NCBI GenBank assembly: GCA_028279245.1
Contig: JANQOE010000018.1
Span: forward strand, 1-36,879
Reading direction: 5' to 3'
Source of the DNA: Alphaproteobacteria bacterium
GTDB taxonomy: Bacteria; Pseudomonadota; Alphaproteobacteria; UBA6615
DNA length: 36,879 nucleotides
Shown here piece by piece: positions 17,032 through 26,894 of this stretch. The translations under genes were made by a program, and so were the position numbers. Each line of letters starts with the position of its first letter. The first letter of the stretch is position 1. The notes under the pieces were generated by a model, which was given only the letters and a program-made list of their open reading frames with translations, had not been told where the DNA came from and ran no database searches.

Positions 17032-18012
17032 CTATTGCTGCAGTTGACGGGCCTTTTCGACCAAAGGCAGCGCGCGTTCCCGCCACTCATCCAACTGCAC
17101 GGACAATTCATTCGGCTCCACGTAGTCCGGTGTAATGCCCAATTCTTTCATCTGGGATTGGACTTCGGGGTCCGCCATCGCCGTGCGAAGTGCGCCCACG
17201 ATGTGGTTCGAGACGTCCTCCGGCGTGCCTTTGGGGGCGAGCCAGACCCGGTTCGCCTTCGCGACGACATCGACACCCATCTCTCTTGCTGTCGGAACGT
17301 CGGGTAGCGTGGGCAGCCGCTCCTCCGAGAACATGACGATCGGCTTCAGATCCGCATCGGCCCACTTGATGAACTCCAATGCACCGAAAATCGCAAAGTC
17401 CGTGTGACCCGCGACCACCGACGGAAAGCGCTTGGCGCCGCCGCCGACCTGGACGTAGCGAAACTCGACGTCGGCCTTATCCTGCACCATCAATGGCACG
17501 AAGTGGACCGGCAAGCCCACATTGGTCGCGACCTTGATCGCGTCCGGATTCGCGCGCGCGCTGTCCAACAGTCCTTCAAACGTCTGGTAGGGCGAACTGG
17601 TGCCGACACCGAATCCAAGGTCGCCATAACCGGTCGCGCCAAGCACTTCGAACTCACCATGATCGTAGTCGACGACGTCCATGGCGCGCGATGTGATCAG
17701 CCCCTCGTGCCAGAAGCCGACGGTGTAGCCATCCGGATCGGCGTCTTTGATGGCGCGGGTGCCGATTGTGCCACCGGCGCCAGGCATGTTGACGACCACA
17801 ATACGCTGACCGAGTACGGCTTCGTTGGCTTCGAAGTAGCGTTGCAGGATCCGGGCGACGGAATCCATACCGCCGCCGGCTTGGGTTGGGACGATGACTT
17901 TGACCGGTTTGTCCGGAAAATCGGCCTGGGCCGACGCCATCGGAAACGCCGCGAAAATGCCGATCGCAGCCGCAATTAGCCCGCGCCTTGTTGGCCGTGC
18001 CATTGATTTCAT
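17032..18012 (-). CDS. tctC: Tripartite tricarboxylate transporter substrate-binding protein, Bug/TctC family
   Basis: A 326-residue periplasmic binding protein. The leader (residues about 1-30, ending ASAQA) has a twin Arg before a hydrophobic core (TRRGLIAAA), so Tat export is possible. FPDKPVKVIVPTQAGGGMDSVARIL is the typical Bug opening, and VVVNMPGAGGTIGTRAI is the first ligand-loop motif. GHTDFAIFG and VPTAREMGVDV follow in the second lobe. It captures the substrate for TctAB. AGGAGG lies 8 bases before the ATG. The gene is first in the operon and divergent from a LysR regulator. The usual ligand-coordinating loops are intact, but ligand identity cannot be read. Confidence 0.94.
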   Translation of the reverse strand: MKSMARPTRRGLIAAAIGIFAAFPMASAQADFPDKPVKVIVPTQAGGGMDSVARILQRYFEANEAVLGQRIVVVNMPGAGGTIGTRAIKDADPDGYTVGFWHEGLITSRAMDVVDYDHGEFEVLGATGYGDLGFGVGTSSPYQTFEGLLDSARANPDAIKVATNVGLPVHFVPLMVQDKADVEFRYVQVGGGAKRFPSVVAGHTDFAIFGALEFIKWADADLKPIVMFSEERLPTLPDVPTAREMGVDVVAKANRVWLAPKGTPEDVSNHIVGALRTAMADPEVQSQMKELGITPDYVEPNELSVQLDEWRERALPLVEKARQLQQ

Positions 18013-18168
18013 CTGCGTTCCTCCTGGTTCTTTGGTTGACCTGCCGGACCCTGACTTCCCATGCCGGCAGGCCGTTCATTCTCCACCATTGAGAGTGTCG
18101 CAGCTGATCCGACGTGCCAGCAAGGCCTATTGGATACACAAGCCATAACCATATAGAATGTCTAGGCG

Positions 18169-19110
18169 ATGGAGATTCGGACGATCGACTACTTCCTGAC
18201 CGTGGCCGAAGCCGGCAGCATGACCGCGGCCGCCAAGTTGCTCGATATGACGCAGCCAGCTTTGACCAAGGCAATGCGACGCCTGGAGGATGAGGTCGGG
18301 GCTGCATTGTTCGCGCGCGGGGCGCGTGGCGTGGCGTTGACACCATTCGGCCGGTCATTCCTAAGACATGCGCGAACGGTCCATTCGACGATGATCGATG
18401 CGACGGACGAACTCGATGCGTTGCGGGAGGGCCGAGCCGGGTTGGTGCGGCTGGGTGCCGGGCCGACGTGGCTGTTGGAGATCGTGCCGCGTGCGGTGCA
18501 TATGTTTCGACAAGCCTTTCCCGACGTGCAGCTGCAGGTGCAAGGCGGCCTGGACGACGTGCTTCGCACGGCACTGCGGGATGCGCCCCTCGATTTCGTG
18601 TTGGCGGCAATCCCCGAGGGCGCGGAAGAGCCGGACTTGGCGTTCAAGCCGCTGCTGGTCGACGAGTATCAGGTGATTGCCGGAAGCCGCCACCCGCTAC
18701 GCAACAAGCCTGACGTGAAGCTGGCGGACCTCTTGGACTATCCTTGGATCCTGCCGGCACAGACGACCTACATGACGCGGCGCCTGCAGACGATCTTCCG
18801 GGCGGCCGGGCTGCGCCCGCCGCGTGCGGTCATCGAAACAGCCGAACACGCGCGTTTTAAGGCCCGTCTGATGTCAGAACCGGACGGACCGCATTACCTC
18901 AGTTTTCATGCCATCGGGCATCTTGAAGCCGAGGGACCGGACGATATCGGTCCGCTGCCGGTCAAAGGCGCATCCTGGCAGCGCCGGGCCGGCATCGTCA
19001 CGCGCAAAGGACTCCCGCCGAACCCGCCGGCCGAAGAGTTCGTGAAGATCGTACGGCAACTATGCGGGGACCGCCCAAGCCGGTCGCGCGGCCCGTTGGC
19101 AAAACGCTAG
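18169..19110 (+). CDS. LysR-family regulator divergent from the tct-sulfatase operon
   Basis: A 313-residue LysR-type transcriptional regulator. The N-terminal winged HTH reads FLTVAEAGSMTAAAKLLDMT then QPALTKAMRRLEDEVGAALF (residues about 9-48), the family signature. The substrate-binding domain begins near residue 90. LysR proteins usually control the divergent operon in response to a pathway metabolite, so this one probably regulates tctCBA and the sulfatase. The 156-base intergenic region is AT-richer near the lysR start (18130-18160), but I could not settle on a clear T-N11-A box. The ATG at 18169 has only a short AGG 5 bases upstream. Confidence 0.93.
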   Translation: MEIRTIDYFLTVAEAGSMTAAAKLLDMTQPALTKAMRRLEDEVGAALFARGARGVALTPFGRSFLRHARTVHSTMIDATDELDALREGRAGLVRLGAGPTWLLEIVPRAVHMFRQAFPDVQLQVQGGLDDVLRTALRDAPLDFVLAAIPEGAEEPDLAFKPLLVDEYQVIAGSRHPLRNKPDVKLADLLDYPWILPAQTTYMTRRLQTIFRAAGLRPPRAVIETAEHARFKARLMSEPDGPHYLSFHAIGHLEAEGPDDIGPLPVKGASWQRRAGIVTRKGLPPNPPAEEFVKIVRQLCGDRPSRSRGPLAKR

Positions 19111-19174
19111 CGGTCACCGTGCTTGCGGCGGCGATGATAGCCGTCGCGATAAACCGTCCGCAACGTGGTCGTTC

Positions 19175-20686
19175 CTACTGCGAACCTGGTTCGGGGTATC
19201 CCTCTGCTTCGTACAAGTAGTAGTCGCGGGGCCGGCCGATGTCGTTGCCGGTCCGGACTTTGCCAACCAGCTTGCTTTGGTCGAACAGGTTCAAGATGTG
19301 ATTTGGCGCCTCATAGCGCGAGACCAATAGGACCGGCGTATCCGAGGTGGATTGCCAGGCGCTGGTGAGTTGGAAGTGATCCCGGGGTGGGCCTTCGCTT
19401 GGCCAGCGCCGCAGGGGCGTCTTCATATCGCGTGCGTAGTAGAGCAGTGCCGCCATCACCCTTTGCTCATTGGCAATGATGGCGCCGTAGCGGTTGGTGC
19501 TGGCGGCGGTCATGACGCCTTGGCCGAGTTCTTCCCAGCCGCTGCGCTGTTTCAGCATCGCCTGTCGTCCGGGGAGCGCATCAACGCCGAGTGCCAAGGC
19601 ATAGATGTAGAGGCCGGCCACGGTGTGGAGCGCGATTGACGCCGGGACAACCCACCGGGCCCGGCCTCGCACCAGCCAAAGCACGACCAATACTGTCCCC
19701 GCAACGTATGAAACCGCGGCCCAATGGACATTGGTCCGCGACAGGAAACTCTGAGCGGCAATGATCAGCAGTGGTGGCGCGCAAAAACTGGCCAAATAGA
19801 CATAAAGAAATGCTGGCCGCCGCTGCCGCCTGGCGGTCGTTGGAAGCATGCTGGCAAGGCCGGCAAGCAGCGCTGCAAACAACAGCGGCCCGAAGACCCC
19901 GAACTGACCAGAGATGAACTCACCCAGTTCTCCCAAGTGGAGCAGATTGCCCTGCCAATTTGAACTGCCGGCGGTGAGCAAGAGTGCCGGGAACGCATTG
20001 ATTGCGTTCCACACCAGGTTCGGCGCAAACAGCAGGCCAGCGACCCCGGCGACAATGGCGCCCTCGCGACTCCACATCAGCCATCGCGTCCGTGGCGCAA
20101 ACAAGAAGAGGAACGCCCCGCAAACCGCGAAGTACAACATGGTGTATTGGGTCAGTAGGCCCACGCCGATGGCGATGCCGGTGAGCACGGCCCAAACTGT
20201 CGTGCGGCGCTCCAGCAAACGGTAGAAGGCGAGCAGCGCCACGGCCCAGGCGAATAGCAGCGGCACATCGGTGGACATGATGGTTGCCGAAAACCACACA
20301 GCTGGCAGGGCCAAATAGGTTAGAGCGACAAAGAACGCCTCGGCCGGATGTTTCGCGAGGGGCCGAACGAAGGCGTACAGCACCAGGGCTGTCATGGCGT
20401 GGATGATCGCCGAGGGCGTCCGGATGCAGGCTTCGCCGTCGCCGCAAACGGTTGTTGCCAGACCAATGATCCAGGCGATCAGGGGCGGCTGCGAATAGTA
20501 GCCAACGGCTGGGTGTTGCGCCCAAGTCCAGTACAGGGCTTCATCGGGAAGCAGATCGATCTCCGCAAACCCGACCACGGCAAGTCGTAATGCCGTGACG
20601 GTCCCGGCAATCGCCACCAGGGCCAGCAACCAACGGTTGGCGCTGGCGCCGGTGGTTGCGTTCGGTTCGCTTGCCGCGGTTGTCAT
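19175..20686 (-). CDS. GT39/ArnT-like membrane glycosyltransferase
   Basis: A 503-residue polytopic protein of the PMT/ArnT GT-C fold. LLPDEALYWTWA near residue 50 carries the acidic catalytic motif in the first periplasmic loop, followed by QPPLIAWIIG and about ten more hydrophobic segments. A soluble C-terminal part (about residues 380-503) follows. Such enzymes move a sugar from a polyprenyl-phosphate donor to lipid A, protein or another acceptor on the periplasmic face. ATG 20686 is preferred over an upstream TTG at 20713; neither has a strong Shine-Dalgarno. It begins 46 bases after lepA and may be co-transcribed. It is convergent with lysR. The acceptor is unknown. Confidence 0.85.
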   Translation of the reverse strand: MTTAASEPNATTGASANRWLLALVAIAGTVTALRLAVVGFAEIDLLPDEALYWTWAQHPAVGYYSQPPLIAWIIGLATTVCGDGEACIRTPSAIIHAMTALVLYAFVRPLAKHPAEAFFVALTYLALPAVWFSATIMSTDVPLLFAWAVALLAFYRLLERRTTVWAVLTGIAIGVGLLTQYTMLYFAVCGAFLFLFAPRTRWLMWSREGAIVAGVAGLLFAPNLVWNAINAFPALLLTAGSSNWQGNLLHLGELGEFISGQFGVFGPLLFAALLAGLASMLPTTARRQRRPAFLYVYLASFCAPPLLIIAAQSFLSRTNVHWAAVSYVAGTVLVVLWLVRGRARWVVPASIALHTVAGLYIYALALGVDALPGRQAMLKQRSGWEELGQGVMTAASTNRYGAIIANEQRVMAALLYYARDMKTPLRRWPSEGPPRDHFQLTSAWQSTSDTPVLLVSRYEAPNHILNLFDQSKLVGKVRTGNDIGRPRDYYLYEAEGYPEPGSQ

Positions 20687-20732
20687 CACCGGATCCGCAA
20701 GTTCGACTGGCAAAGCCCCGTTGCCGGTGGGG

Positions 20733-22538
20733 TTAGCCGTCCCCCATCTTCAGGGCCGAAATGAACGCGGATTGTGGGATTTCCACATTGCCATATTGGC
20801 GCATGCGCTTCTTGCCCGCCTTTTGTTTTTCCAGCAGCTTCCGCTTTCGGGTCACGTCGCCGCCGTAGCATTTGGCGGTCACATCCTTGCGCAGCGCGCC
20901 GACCGTCTCGCGGGCGATGACCTTGCCGCCGATGGCTGCCTGCAGCGCCACCTTGAACAACTGCCGTGGGATCAATTCCTTTAGCCGCTGACACATGGCG
21001 CGGCCGCGGGGCTCCGACTGGGAGCGGTGGACGATCATCGACAGGGCGTCGACGGACTCGCTGTTGACCAAAATGGACACTTTGACGAGGTCGCCTGTCC
21101 GGTACTCCTCGATCTCGTAGTCGAAGCTGGCGTAGCCGCGGCTGACCGATTTGAGGCGGTCGTAGAAGTCGAAGACGACCTCGTTGAGGGGCAGGTGATA
21201 GACCGCCATCGCCCGGGTGCCGACATAGGTCAGTTCGATCTGCTCGCCCCGGCGTTCGGTGCAGAGCTGCAGCACGGCGCCGAGAAACTCGTCGGGCACG
21301 ATGATGGAGGCTTTGATCCAGGGTTCCTCGATCGACTTGATCTGGGTGACGTCGGGGAAGTCGGACGGATTGTGCAGATCGATGGTCGACCCGTCCGCCA
21401 TGTGGATCTTGTAGACGACCGACGGGGCCGTCGCGATCAGGTCGAGGTCGAACTCCCGCGACAACCGCTCTTGCACGATTTCCATATGCAGCAGGCCCAG
21501 GAAGCCGCAACGGAACCCGAAGCCGAGGGCGGCGGAGCTTTCCGGTTCAAAATGGAAGCTGGCGTCGTTGAGGCGCAGTTTGCCGAGGCTTTCGCGTAGA
21601 TCGTCATAGTCGGCGGCGTCGGCGGGGAACAGACTGCAGAAGACAACCGGAACTGACGGTTTGAAACCCGGCAGCGGTTCGGTCGCCGGGGCGCGTTCGT
21701 CGGTGATGGTGTCGCCGACCTGGCAGTCGGACACGGCCTTGATGCTGGCGGTGATGTAGCCGACCTCGCCAGGGCCAAGTTCCTGAACGTCCTTTCTGGC
21801 CGGTGCGAACACGCCGACGCGGTCGACCTGATAAGTGGTGGCCGTCGCCATCATCTTGATCTTCTGGCCGACGCGCACCGTGCCGTCGACGATGCGTACC
21901 AGCGTGATGACACCGAGGTAGGGGTCGTACCAGCTGTCGACCAGCAGCGCCTTGAGCGAGGCTGCCGCGTCGCCGACCGCCGGTGGCGGCAGCCGGGTGA
22001 CGATCGCTTCCAGAACATTGCCGATGCCCATGCCGGTCTTCGCTGAGATTTCGACGGCGTCCTCGGCTTCCAGACCGATCACTTCTTCGATCTGTTGCTT
22101 GATACGCTCCGGTTCGGCGGCCGGCAGGTCGATCTTGTTGAGGACGGGGACGACCTCATGGTCGGCGTCGATCGCCAGATAGGCATTGGCCAGGGTCTGG
22201 GCTTCGACCCCCTGACTGGCGTCGACCACGAGGAGCGAGCCTTCGCAGGCCGCGAGGGACCGGCTGACTTCATAGCCGAAGTCGACATGGCCCGGCGTGT
22301 CCATCAGATTGAGCTGATAGGCCTCGCCATCCCGAGCCTTGTAAGCGAGGCGCACGGTCTGCGCCTTGATGGTAATGCCGCGTTCCCGCTCCAACTCCAT
22401 GTTGTCGAGGACCTGTTCCTTCATCTCCCGGGCGGTGAGGGCACCACAGTGTTCGATGAGGCGGTCGGCCAGGGTCGACTTGCCATGGTCGATGTGCGCG
22501 ATAATCGCGAAGTTGCGAATATGCTTAGCGTCCGTCAT
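20733..22538 (-). CDS. lepA: Elongation factor 4 (LepA)
   Basis: A 601-residue translational GTPase. AHIDHGKST is G1, [16 protein letters not shown] is switch II, and NKIDLP is G4. The C-terminal domain contains [32 protein letters not shown] and ends near [16 protein letters not shown], the LepA-specific tail. LepA acts on the ribosome at elongation or during 30S biogenesis. Length is standard. It lies 101 bases downstream of pheT on the same strand, at the end of the thrS-pheT cluster, where E. coli instead has ihfA. Confidence 0.98.
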   Translation of the reverse strand: MTDAKHIRNFAIIAHIDHGKSTLADRLIEHCGALTAREMKEQVLDNMELERERGITIKAQTVRLAYKARDGEAYQLNLMDTPGHVDFGYEVSRSLAACEGSLLVVDASQGVEAQTLANAYLAIDADHEVVPVLNKIDLPAAEPERIKQQIEEVIGLEAEDAVEISAKTGMGIGNVLEAIVTRLPPPAVGDAAASLKALLVDSWYDPYLGVITLVRIVDGTVRVGQKIKMMATATTYQVDRVGVFAPARKDVQELGPGEVGYITASIKAVSDCQVGDTITDERAPATEPLPGFKPSVPVVFCSLFPADAADYDDLRESLGKLRLNDASFHFEPESSAALGFGFRCGFLGLLHMEIVQERLSREFDLDLIATAPSVVYKIHMADGSTIDLHNPSDFPDVTQIKSIEEPWIKASIIVPDEFLGAVLQLCTERRGEQIELTYVGTRAMAVYHLPLNEVVFDFYDRLKSVSRGYASFDYEIEEYRTGDLVKVSILVNSESVDALSMIVHRSQSEPRGRAMCQRLKELIPRQLFKVALQAAIGGKVIARETVGALRKDVTAKCYGGDVTRKRKLLEKQKAGKKRMRQYGNVEIPQSAFISALKMGDG

Positions 22539-22639
22539 GCGGGTCGGCGGAACTCCTGTGCCGGGTCCGGTTCATTGAACACACCCCTATGATCGCCTGA
22601 TTGCGGCAGCGACTCCGGGCTGCGCCAGATATGGGGATA

Positions 22640-25036
22640 CTAGCCTCGTAAGACACCATCGGTGCGGCGCTCAACCGCCGCGACGACTTTTTTCCCGACT
22701 GCGTCGATCTGCGCATCCGTCAGCGTGGTCTCTGTCGGCTGCAAGGTGACGGTGATCGCCACCGACTTCTTGCCATCCTCGATGCCCTTGCCGGCGTACA
22801 CGTCGAAGACTGTTACCCCGCTGATCAACGCCTTATCGGCTGTTTTCGCCGCCCGCACGATGTCGTCGCTGGTCACCGGGCCAGGCACAACGAAGGCGAA
22901 GTCTCGGTGGACTGCCTGATAGGGCGAAAGCTCCAAGCCGGGGCGTGCGGTCGCCTTCGATTTCGGCTGGGGCACGTTGTCCAACATGATTTCGAACGCC
23001 ACGACTGGGCCACGCAGGCTGTAACTGCGCAAAATGGACGGATGGATCTCGCCGAAATGGGCGAGAACGTTTGGGCCAAGGCGCAACACGCCGCTGCGCC
23101 CCGGATGGTACCAGCGTGGCGCGTCGGCTGTCGTCTGCAGCTTGTCCACCGGTGTGCCGGCGGCGGCAAGGCCGGCCAAGGCATCGGCCTTCGCCTGGTA
23201 GGTATCGACCGGCCGCGTCTTGTCCGCCCAGTGCACGGGGCTGGCGCCGGACCGGACGCCGGCCGCAACCCGGTCCTGCCCTGTCGGCGTGTCGTCCCGA
23301 TATTGGGGGCCAAGCTCGAACAGCCCGGCGTCGCCGCTGCCCCGGTCGGCATTGCGGCCGGCCGCAGCGATGAGATTGGGCAGCACGGACGGCCGCATGG
23401 TGTCTAGATCGGCACTGATCGGGTTGGCGAGCCTCAGGCTTTCGGGCACCCCGCCGAACAAGTCCGCCTGCTGGCCGGCCATGAACGACCAGGTCACGGC
23501 CTCGTTCAGCCCCTGGGCCGCCAGGGCCCGCCGAACCTGGCTGGCGCGGCGCTGGGCCAGGTTGATCGCCGGGGTTGGCAATGCGGTCGCACGGTCGAGG
23601 GAGACAGGTTCCACCTTATCGATGCCGTAGATGCGGACAATCTCTTCAACCAGGTCCGCTTCCCCATGCAAATCCGGGCGCCAGGTCGGGGTCTTGAACT
23701 GAAGGGACTGGCCGTTGCGCTTTGTGACCGTGAAACCCAAGGCCTCCAGGATACCGATCTGCCGGTCTACCGGGACATCGACCCCGCCCAATGCGCGGAC
23801 CCGGTTGGGCCGTAGGCTGACGGTGTCGGTCCCATCCGGCATCTTGCCGGCATTCACCGGATGGCTCGCTTCGCCGCCGCAAAGCTGCTGGATCAGCCGG
23901 GCCGCCACATCCGCACCCCAGTCGGCGGAGAGCGGGTCGACGCCGCGTTCGAACCGGTAGCGGGCGTCGGACAGCAGATTGAGAGTGCGGCCGGTGCGAG
24001 CGACGCTGTCGGCATCGAACAACGCACACTCCAGGAATACATCGGTGGTCGTTTCGGTACAGCCTGTCAGTTCGCCGCCCATGATACCGCCGATGCCGTG
24101 CACGCCCTTGGGGTCGGCGATGACGGTCATGGTCGGGCCCAGGCGATAGGTCTTGCCGTCCAGCGCCAGGATCTCCTCGCCATCCCGGGCGTAGCGCATG
24201 GTCAGTTCCGCGCCGTCCAGCTTCTTCGCGTCGAACACGTGGAGCGGGCGGCCGAGGGCCATAGTGACATAGTTGGTGATATCGACCAGGGCGGAAATCG
24301 GCCGCAATCCGACCGCCCGCAGCCGGCGCTGCATCCAGTCGGGGCTGGGGCCATTCCGGACATCGCGGAAGTAGCGGCCAACGACGTAGTGGCAGGCATT
24401 GCCGTCGTTGGCGATGGCCCAGCGGCGCGGGCTGTCGAAGCTGCCGGGCACGGCTTCGCCATCGGTGAAGGGCTTGAGAGTGCCGAGGCCGGCCGCCGCG
24501 AGGTCGCGGGCAATGCCGCGAATCCCGGTGCAGTCGGGCCGGTTCGGCGTCAGTTCGATGTCGATGACCGGGTCGTCGAGACCGCTGACCTGGGCGAAGG
24601 GCTCACCGACCGGCGAATCCGCCGGCAGTTCGATGATGCCCTCATGCTCGTCGCTGATTCCAACTTCCCGTTCAGAAAGCAGCATGCCCTTGGAGTCGAC
24701 GCCGCGAATCTTGGCGGCCTTGAGCGTCAGGTCGATGCCCGGGATGTATTCGCCGGACGGCGCGAACACGGCCTTCATTCCGGAACGGGCGTTTGGCGCG
24801 CCGCAGACCACCTGCACCCGCCCCTTCCCCGTCTCGACTTCGCAGACACGCAAGCGGTCGGCATTCGGGTGCTGCTCGGCGCGGATCACTTCGGCGACGG
24901 TGAAGGCCTTCAGTTTCGCGCCGGGGTCATCGACCGTGTCGACCTCCAGCCCGATGTGGGTGAGCGTGGCGACGATGTCGTCCAGCGATGCGTCGGTCTC
25001 AAGGTAGTCCTTGAGCCAGGAGAGGGTGAATTTCAT
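22640..25036 (-). CDS. pheT: Phenylalanine-tRNA ligase beta subunit
   Basis: A 798-residue PheT of typical bacterial length. MKFTLSWLKDYLETDASLDDI opens the protein, with the EMAP/tRNA-binding domain at about residues 39-148. The B3/B4 editing domain follows, and the B5 domain is near residues 400-475. The FDX-ACB anticodon-binding domain is at about 705-797 (SPYQAVHRDFAFVV to the end). With PheS it forms the alpha2-beta2 enzyme that charges tRNA-Phe. It starts 10 bases after the pheS stop with GAGGATC as Shine-Dalgarno. It is the last classical gene of the cluster. Confidence 0.98.
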   Translation of the reverse strand: MKFTLSWLKDYLETDASLDDIVATLTHIGLEVDTVDDPGAKLKAFTVAEVIRAEQHPNADRLRVCEVETGKGRVQVVCGAPNARSGMKAVFAPSGEYIPGIDLTLKAAKIRGVDSKGMLLSEREVGISDEHEGIIELPADSPVGEPFAQVSGLDDPVIDIELTPNRPDCTGIRGIARDLAAAGLGTLKPFTDGEAVPGSFDSPRRWAIANDGNACHYVVGRYFRDVRNGPSPDWMQRRLRAVGLRPISALVDITNYVTMALGRPLHVFDAKKLDGAELTMRYARDGEEILALDGKTYRLGPTMTVIADPKGVHGIGGIMGGELTGCTETTTDVFLECALFDADSVARTGRTLNLLSDARYRFERGVDPLSADWGADVAARLIQQLCGGEASHPVNAGKMPDGTDTVSLRPNRVRALGGVDVPVDRQIGILEALGFTVTKRNGQSLQFKTPTWRPDLHGEADLVEEIVRIYGIDKVEPVSLDRATALPTPAINLAQRRASQVRRALAAQGLNEAVTWSFMAGQQADLFGGVPESLRLANPISADLDTMRPSVLPNLIAAAGRNADRGSGDAGLFELGPQYRDDTPTGQDRVAAGVRSGASPVHWADKTRPVDTYQAKADALAGLAAAGTPVDKLQTTADAPRWYHPGRSGVLRLGPNVLAHFGEIHPSILRSYSLRGPVVAFEIMLDNVPQPKSKATARPGLELSPYQAVHRDFAFVVPGPVTSDDIVRAAKTADKALISGVTVFDVYAGKGIEDGKKSVAITVTLQPTETTLTDAQIDAVGKKVVAAVERRTDGVLRG

Positions 25037-25046
25037 ACCGCGATCC

Positions 25047-26123
25047 TCACAAACCGCTGGTCATGGACGGCACGGCCAGCGGCACGAAGCCGTAGTGCTT
25101 CAGCCAGCGCAGATCGGCCTCGAAGAAGGTGCGCAGGTCGGGGATGCCGTATTTCAGCATGGCAATCCGGTCGATCCCCAAGCCGAAGGCGAAGCCCTGG
25201 TACCGAGCCGGGTCGATCCCACCATGCTCGAGCACCTTCGGGTGGACCATGCCGCTGCCCATGATCTCCAGCCAGTCGTCACCGGCGCCGATATGCAGTT
25301 CGGCACCCTTACGAGAGCAGCCGATATCGACTTCCATCGACGGTTCGGTGAATGGGAAGTGGCTGGGCCGGAAACGCACCGGCAGATCCGGGATGTCGAA
25401 GAACGCCCGGAGGAAATCGATGATGCAGCCCTTCAGGTGGCCGAGATGAGTCACTTCGTCGACCACCAGCGCCTCGATCTGGTGGAACATCGGCGTGTGG
25501 GTGGCATCGTAGTCGCAGCGATAGGTGCGGCCCGGCGCGATGATGCGGATCGGCGGTTCTTGCGACTTCATGGTGCGGATCTGGACCGGCGAGGTGTGGG
25601 TCCGCAGCACCATGCGCGAGCCGTCGGCCCGTTCCGGCAGATAGAAGGTGTCCATCATCTGCCGGGCCGGATGCTCTTCCGCGATGTTCAGCGCCGTGAA
25701 GTTGTGGAAATCGTCCTCGATATCCGGGCCCTCTGCCACGGTGAACCCCATCTCGCCGAAGATGGCGATGCACTCGTCCATCGTCTGGCTAACCGGGTGG
25801 ATGCGCCCGTCGGGGCGCGGGGCCGCCGGCAGTGTGACGTCGATGGCCTCGGTCAGCAGCTTTTCTTCCAGCGCGGCGGCGTCCAGCACGGTGCGCCGCG
25901 CCTCGATTGCCTGGGTGATCCGCTCCTTCGCCTGGTTCAGCGCTTGGCCGGCCTGCTTGCGATCATCCGGCGCCAGCCCACCCAGGCTCTTCATACTCTG
26001 GGTCAGCTGCCCCTTACGGCCGAGGGCGGCCACCCGCGCGGCTTCCAAGGCGTCCAGATCCGGCGCATTTTCTATCGTCTGGAGCAGATCGGCCTGCAGC
26101 TTATCGAGATCCGGCAGTTCCAT
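25047..26123 (-). CDS. pheS: Phenylalanine-tRNA ligase alpha subunit
   Basis: A 358-residue class II synthetase alpha subunit. The N-terminal coiled coil is at about residues 1-90. Motif 2 lies around [12 protein letters not shown] and the following [24 protein letters not shown] is a family signature, and motif 3 is [17 protein letters not shown]. It forms the active site for Phe-AMP formation. The gene is 95 bases downstream of rplT. A terminator-like hairpin lies in this gap, ending about 20 bases before the ATG, so expression may be attenuated. GAGG lies about 11 bases before the ATG. Confidence 0.98.
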   Translation of the reverse strand: MELPDLDKLQADLLQTIENAPDLDALEAARVAALGRKGQLTQSMKSLGGLAPDDRKQAGQALNQAKERITQAIEARRTVLDAAALEEKLLTEAIDVTLPAAPRPDGRIHPVSQTMDECIAIFGEMGFTVAEGPDIEDDFHNFTALNIAEEHPARQMMDTFYLPERADGSRMVLRTHTSPVQIRTMKSQEPPIRIIAPGRTYRCDYDATHTPMFHQIEALVVDEVTHLGHLKGCIIDFLRAFFDIPDLPVRFRPSHFPFTEPSMEVDIGCSRKGAELHIGAGDDWLEIMGSGMVHPKVLEHGGIDPARYQGFAFGLGIDRIAMLKYGIPDLRTFFEADLRWLKHYGFVPLAVPSMTSGL

Positions 26124-26142
26124 TTTTCCGTTGCCTCATAAC

Positions 26143-26173
26143 AAAAGAGGACCGCCCGCAGGAGCAGTCCTCT
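26143..26173 (-). terminator. Terminator or attenuator hairpin before pheS
   Basis: On the minus strand AGAGGACTGC (26164-26173) pairs with GCGGTCCTCT (26146-26155), ten pairs with one G-U, across an 8-base loop. It is followed by TTTTGT. The structure sits between rplT and pheS, where E. coli has the pheM attenuator. Read-through would be needed for pheST unless there is another promoter. No Phe-rich leader peptide is visible. Confidence 0.7.
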
Positions 26174-26199
26174 AAAAACCGCGTTCAGAATTCCAGCTA

Positions 26200-26215
26200 T
26201 CCCGCGGGCGCGGGA
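26200..26215 (-). promoter_or_regulatory. GC-rich hairpin upstream of the pheS attenuator
   Basis: The minus-strand sequence TCCCGCGCCCGCGGGA forms a six- or seven-pair stem directly after the rplT stop. Eleven bases of it (26200-26210) are also complementary, with one G-U, to 26153-26163, which is the loop and upper descending arm of the downstream terminator hairpin. The two can therefore compete or form a pseudoknot. This is inferred from base pairing by eye. Confidence 0.5.
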
Positions 26216-26218
26216 CGG

Positions 26219-26584
26219 TCAGGCGGCCTTCTTCAGAGCTTCCTGCGCTTGATCGACGAGAGAGCGAAAGGCCTCCGGCTCACGGACGGCAAGGTCCGCG
26301 AGGATCTTTCGGTCCAATTCGACACCAGCGAGTTTGATCCCATTGATAAACTGCGAGTAGCTGAGCCCATGCTCGCGGACCCCGGCGTTGATGCGCTGGA
26401 TCCACAGGCTGCGAAAATCACGTTTGCGGTTACGCCGGTCGCGGTAGGCGTATTGCAGCGCTTTCTCAACCCGTTCGACGGCAATCCGGAAGTTCGTGCT
26501 GCCGCGGCCACGGTACCCCTTGGCCTGCTGCAGAACCTTCTTGCGCTTGGCGTGGCGGGCGACGGTGCGTTTGACCCTGGACAT
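26219..26584 (-). CDS. rplT: 50S ribosomal protein L20
   Basis: A 121-residue L20. [19 protein letters not shown], then [30 protein letters not shown] and [16 protein letters not shown] are family hallmarks. The very basic N-terminal arm threads into 23S rRNA, and L20 is required for early 50S assembly. In E. coli L20 also represses translation of rpmI-rplT. The gene begins 2 bases after the rpmI stop, so the two are coupled. Length is usual. Confidence 0.99.
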   Translation of the reverse strand: MSRVKRTVARHAKRKKVLQQAKGYRGRGSTNFRIAVERVEKALQYAYRDRRNRKRDFRSLWIQRINAGVREHGLSYSQFINGIKLAGVELDRKILADLAVREPEAFRSLVDQAQEALKKAA

Positions 26585-26586
26585 GG

Positions 26587-26793
26587 CTAACCCCGCTTCG
26601 CGTACGGCATCATCGGGCCGATGATCTTCTCATCCGCCTTGTCGAGGACGCCGATGTGACGCGCCTTGCGCTTCATAGACTGGGACCGCTTGCGCATGCC
26701 GTGGCGCATGCCGGCGGGTTTCATGCGGATCTTGCCGCTGCCGGTCAGGCGAAACCGCTTCTTGACCGAGCTTTTGGTCTTCAGCTTGGGCAT
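26587..26793 (-). CDS. rpmI: 50S ribosomal protein L35
   Basis: A 68-residue L35 starting [21 protein letters not shown], the family signature, and highly basic throughout. It is a component of the large ribosomal subunit. The start at 26793 is preceded by AAGGAG; an in-frame start at 26850 would add 19 residues not found in L35. It lies 212 bases after infC, a gap that contains a good promoter. Confidence 0.98.
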   Translation of the reverse strand: MPKLKTKSSVKKRFRLTGSGKIRMKPAGMRHGMRKRSQSMKRKARHIGVLDKADEKIIGPMMPYAKRG

Positions 26794-26865
26794 TTCTTTC
26801 TCCTTATTGCTAGTCGCTGGCGGGAGGCATGCCCTACGCCCCCGCGCCACTGCGTCGAGCGGCGG

Positions 26866-26894
26866 GTTATAGCTACGGTCGGTGACGTTGACAA
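26866..26894 (-). promoter_or_regulatory. Sigma-70-type promoter for rpmI-rplT
   Basis: On the minus strand TTGTCA (26889-26894) and TATAAC (26866-26871) each match five of six consensus bases and are separated by exactly 17 bases. Transcription would start near 26859, giving a leader of about 65 bases before rpmI. The -35 lies at the edge of a direct repeat (26890-26916). Confidence 0.7.

Noticed and set aside
18013..18168. LysR operator box (T-N11-A) between lysR and tctC
   Set aside because: AT-rich sequence is present at 18130-18160, but no dyad is convincing enough to place a box.
23861..25264. A 467-codon open frame on the plus strand, and a similar one at 25011-26141
   Set aside because: Both are antisense to pheT and pheS, have Arg/Gly/Ala-rich composition without motifs, and are shadows.
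26124..26218. A pheM-like leader peptide before pheS
   Set aside because: All three frames were read. Only a single Phe codon before TAG is present in one frame, with no ATG, GTG or TTG start and no Phe run.
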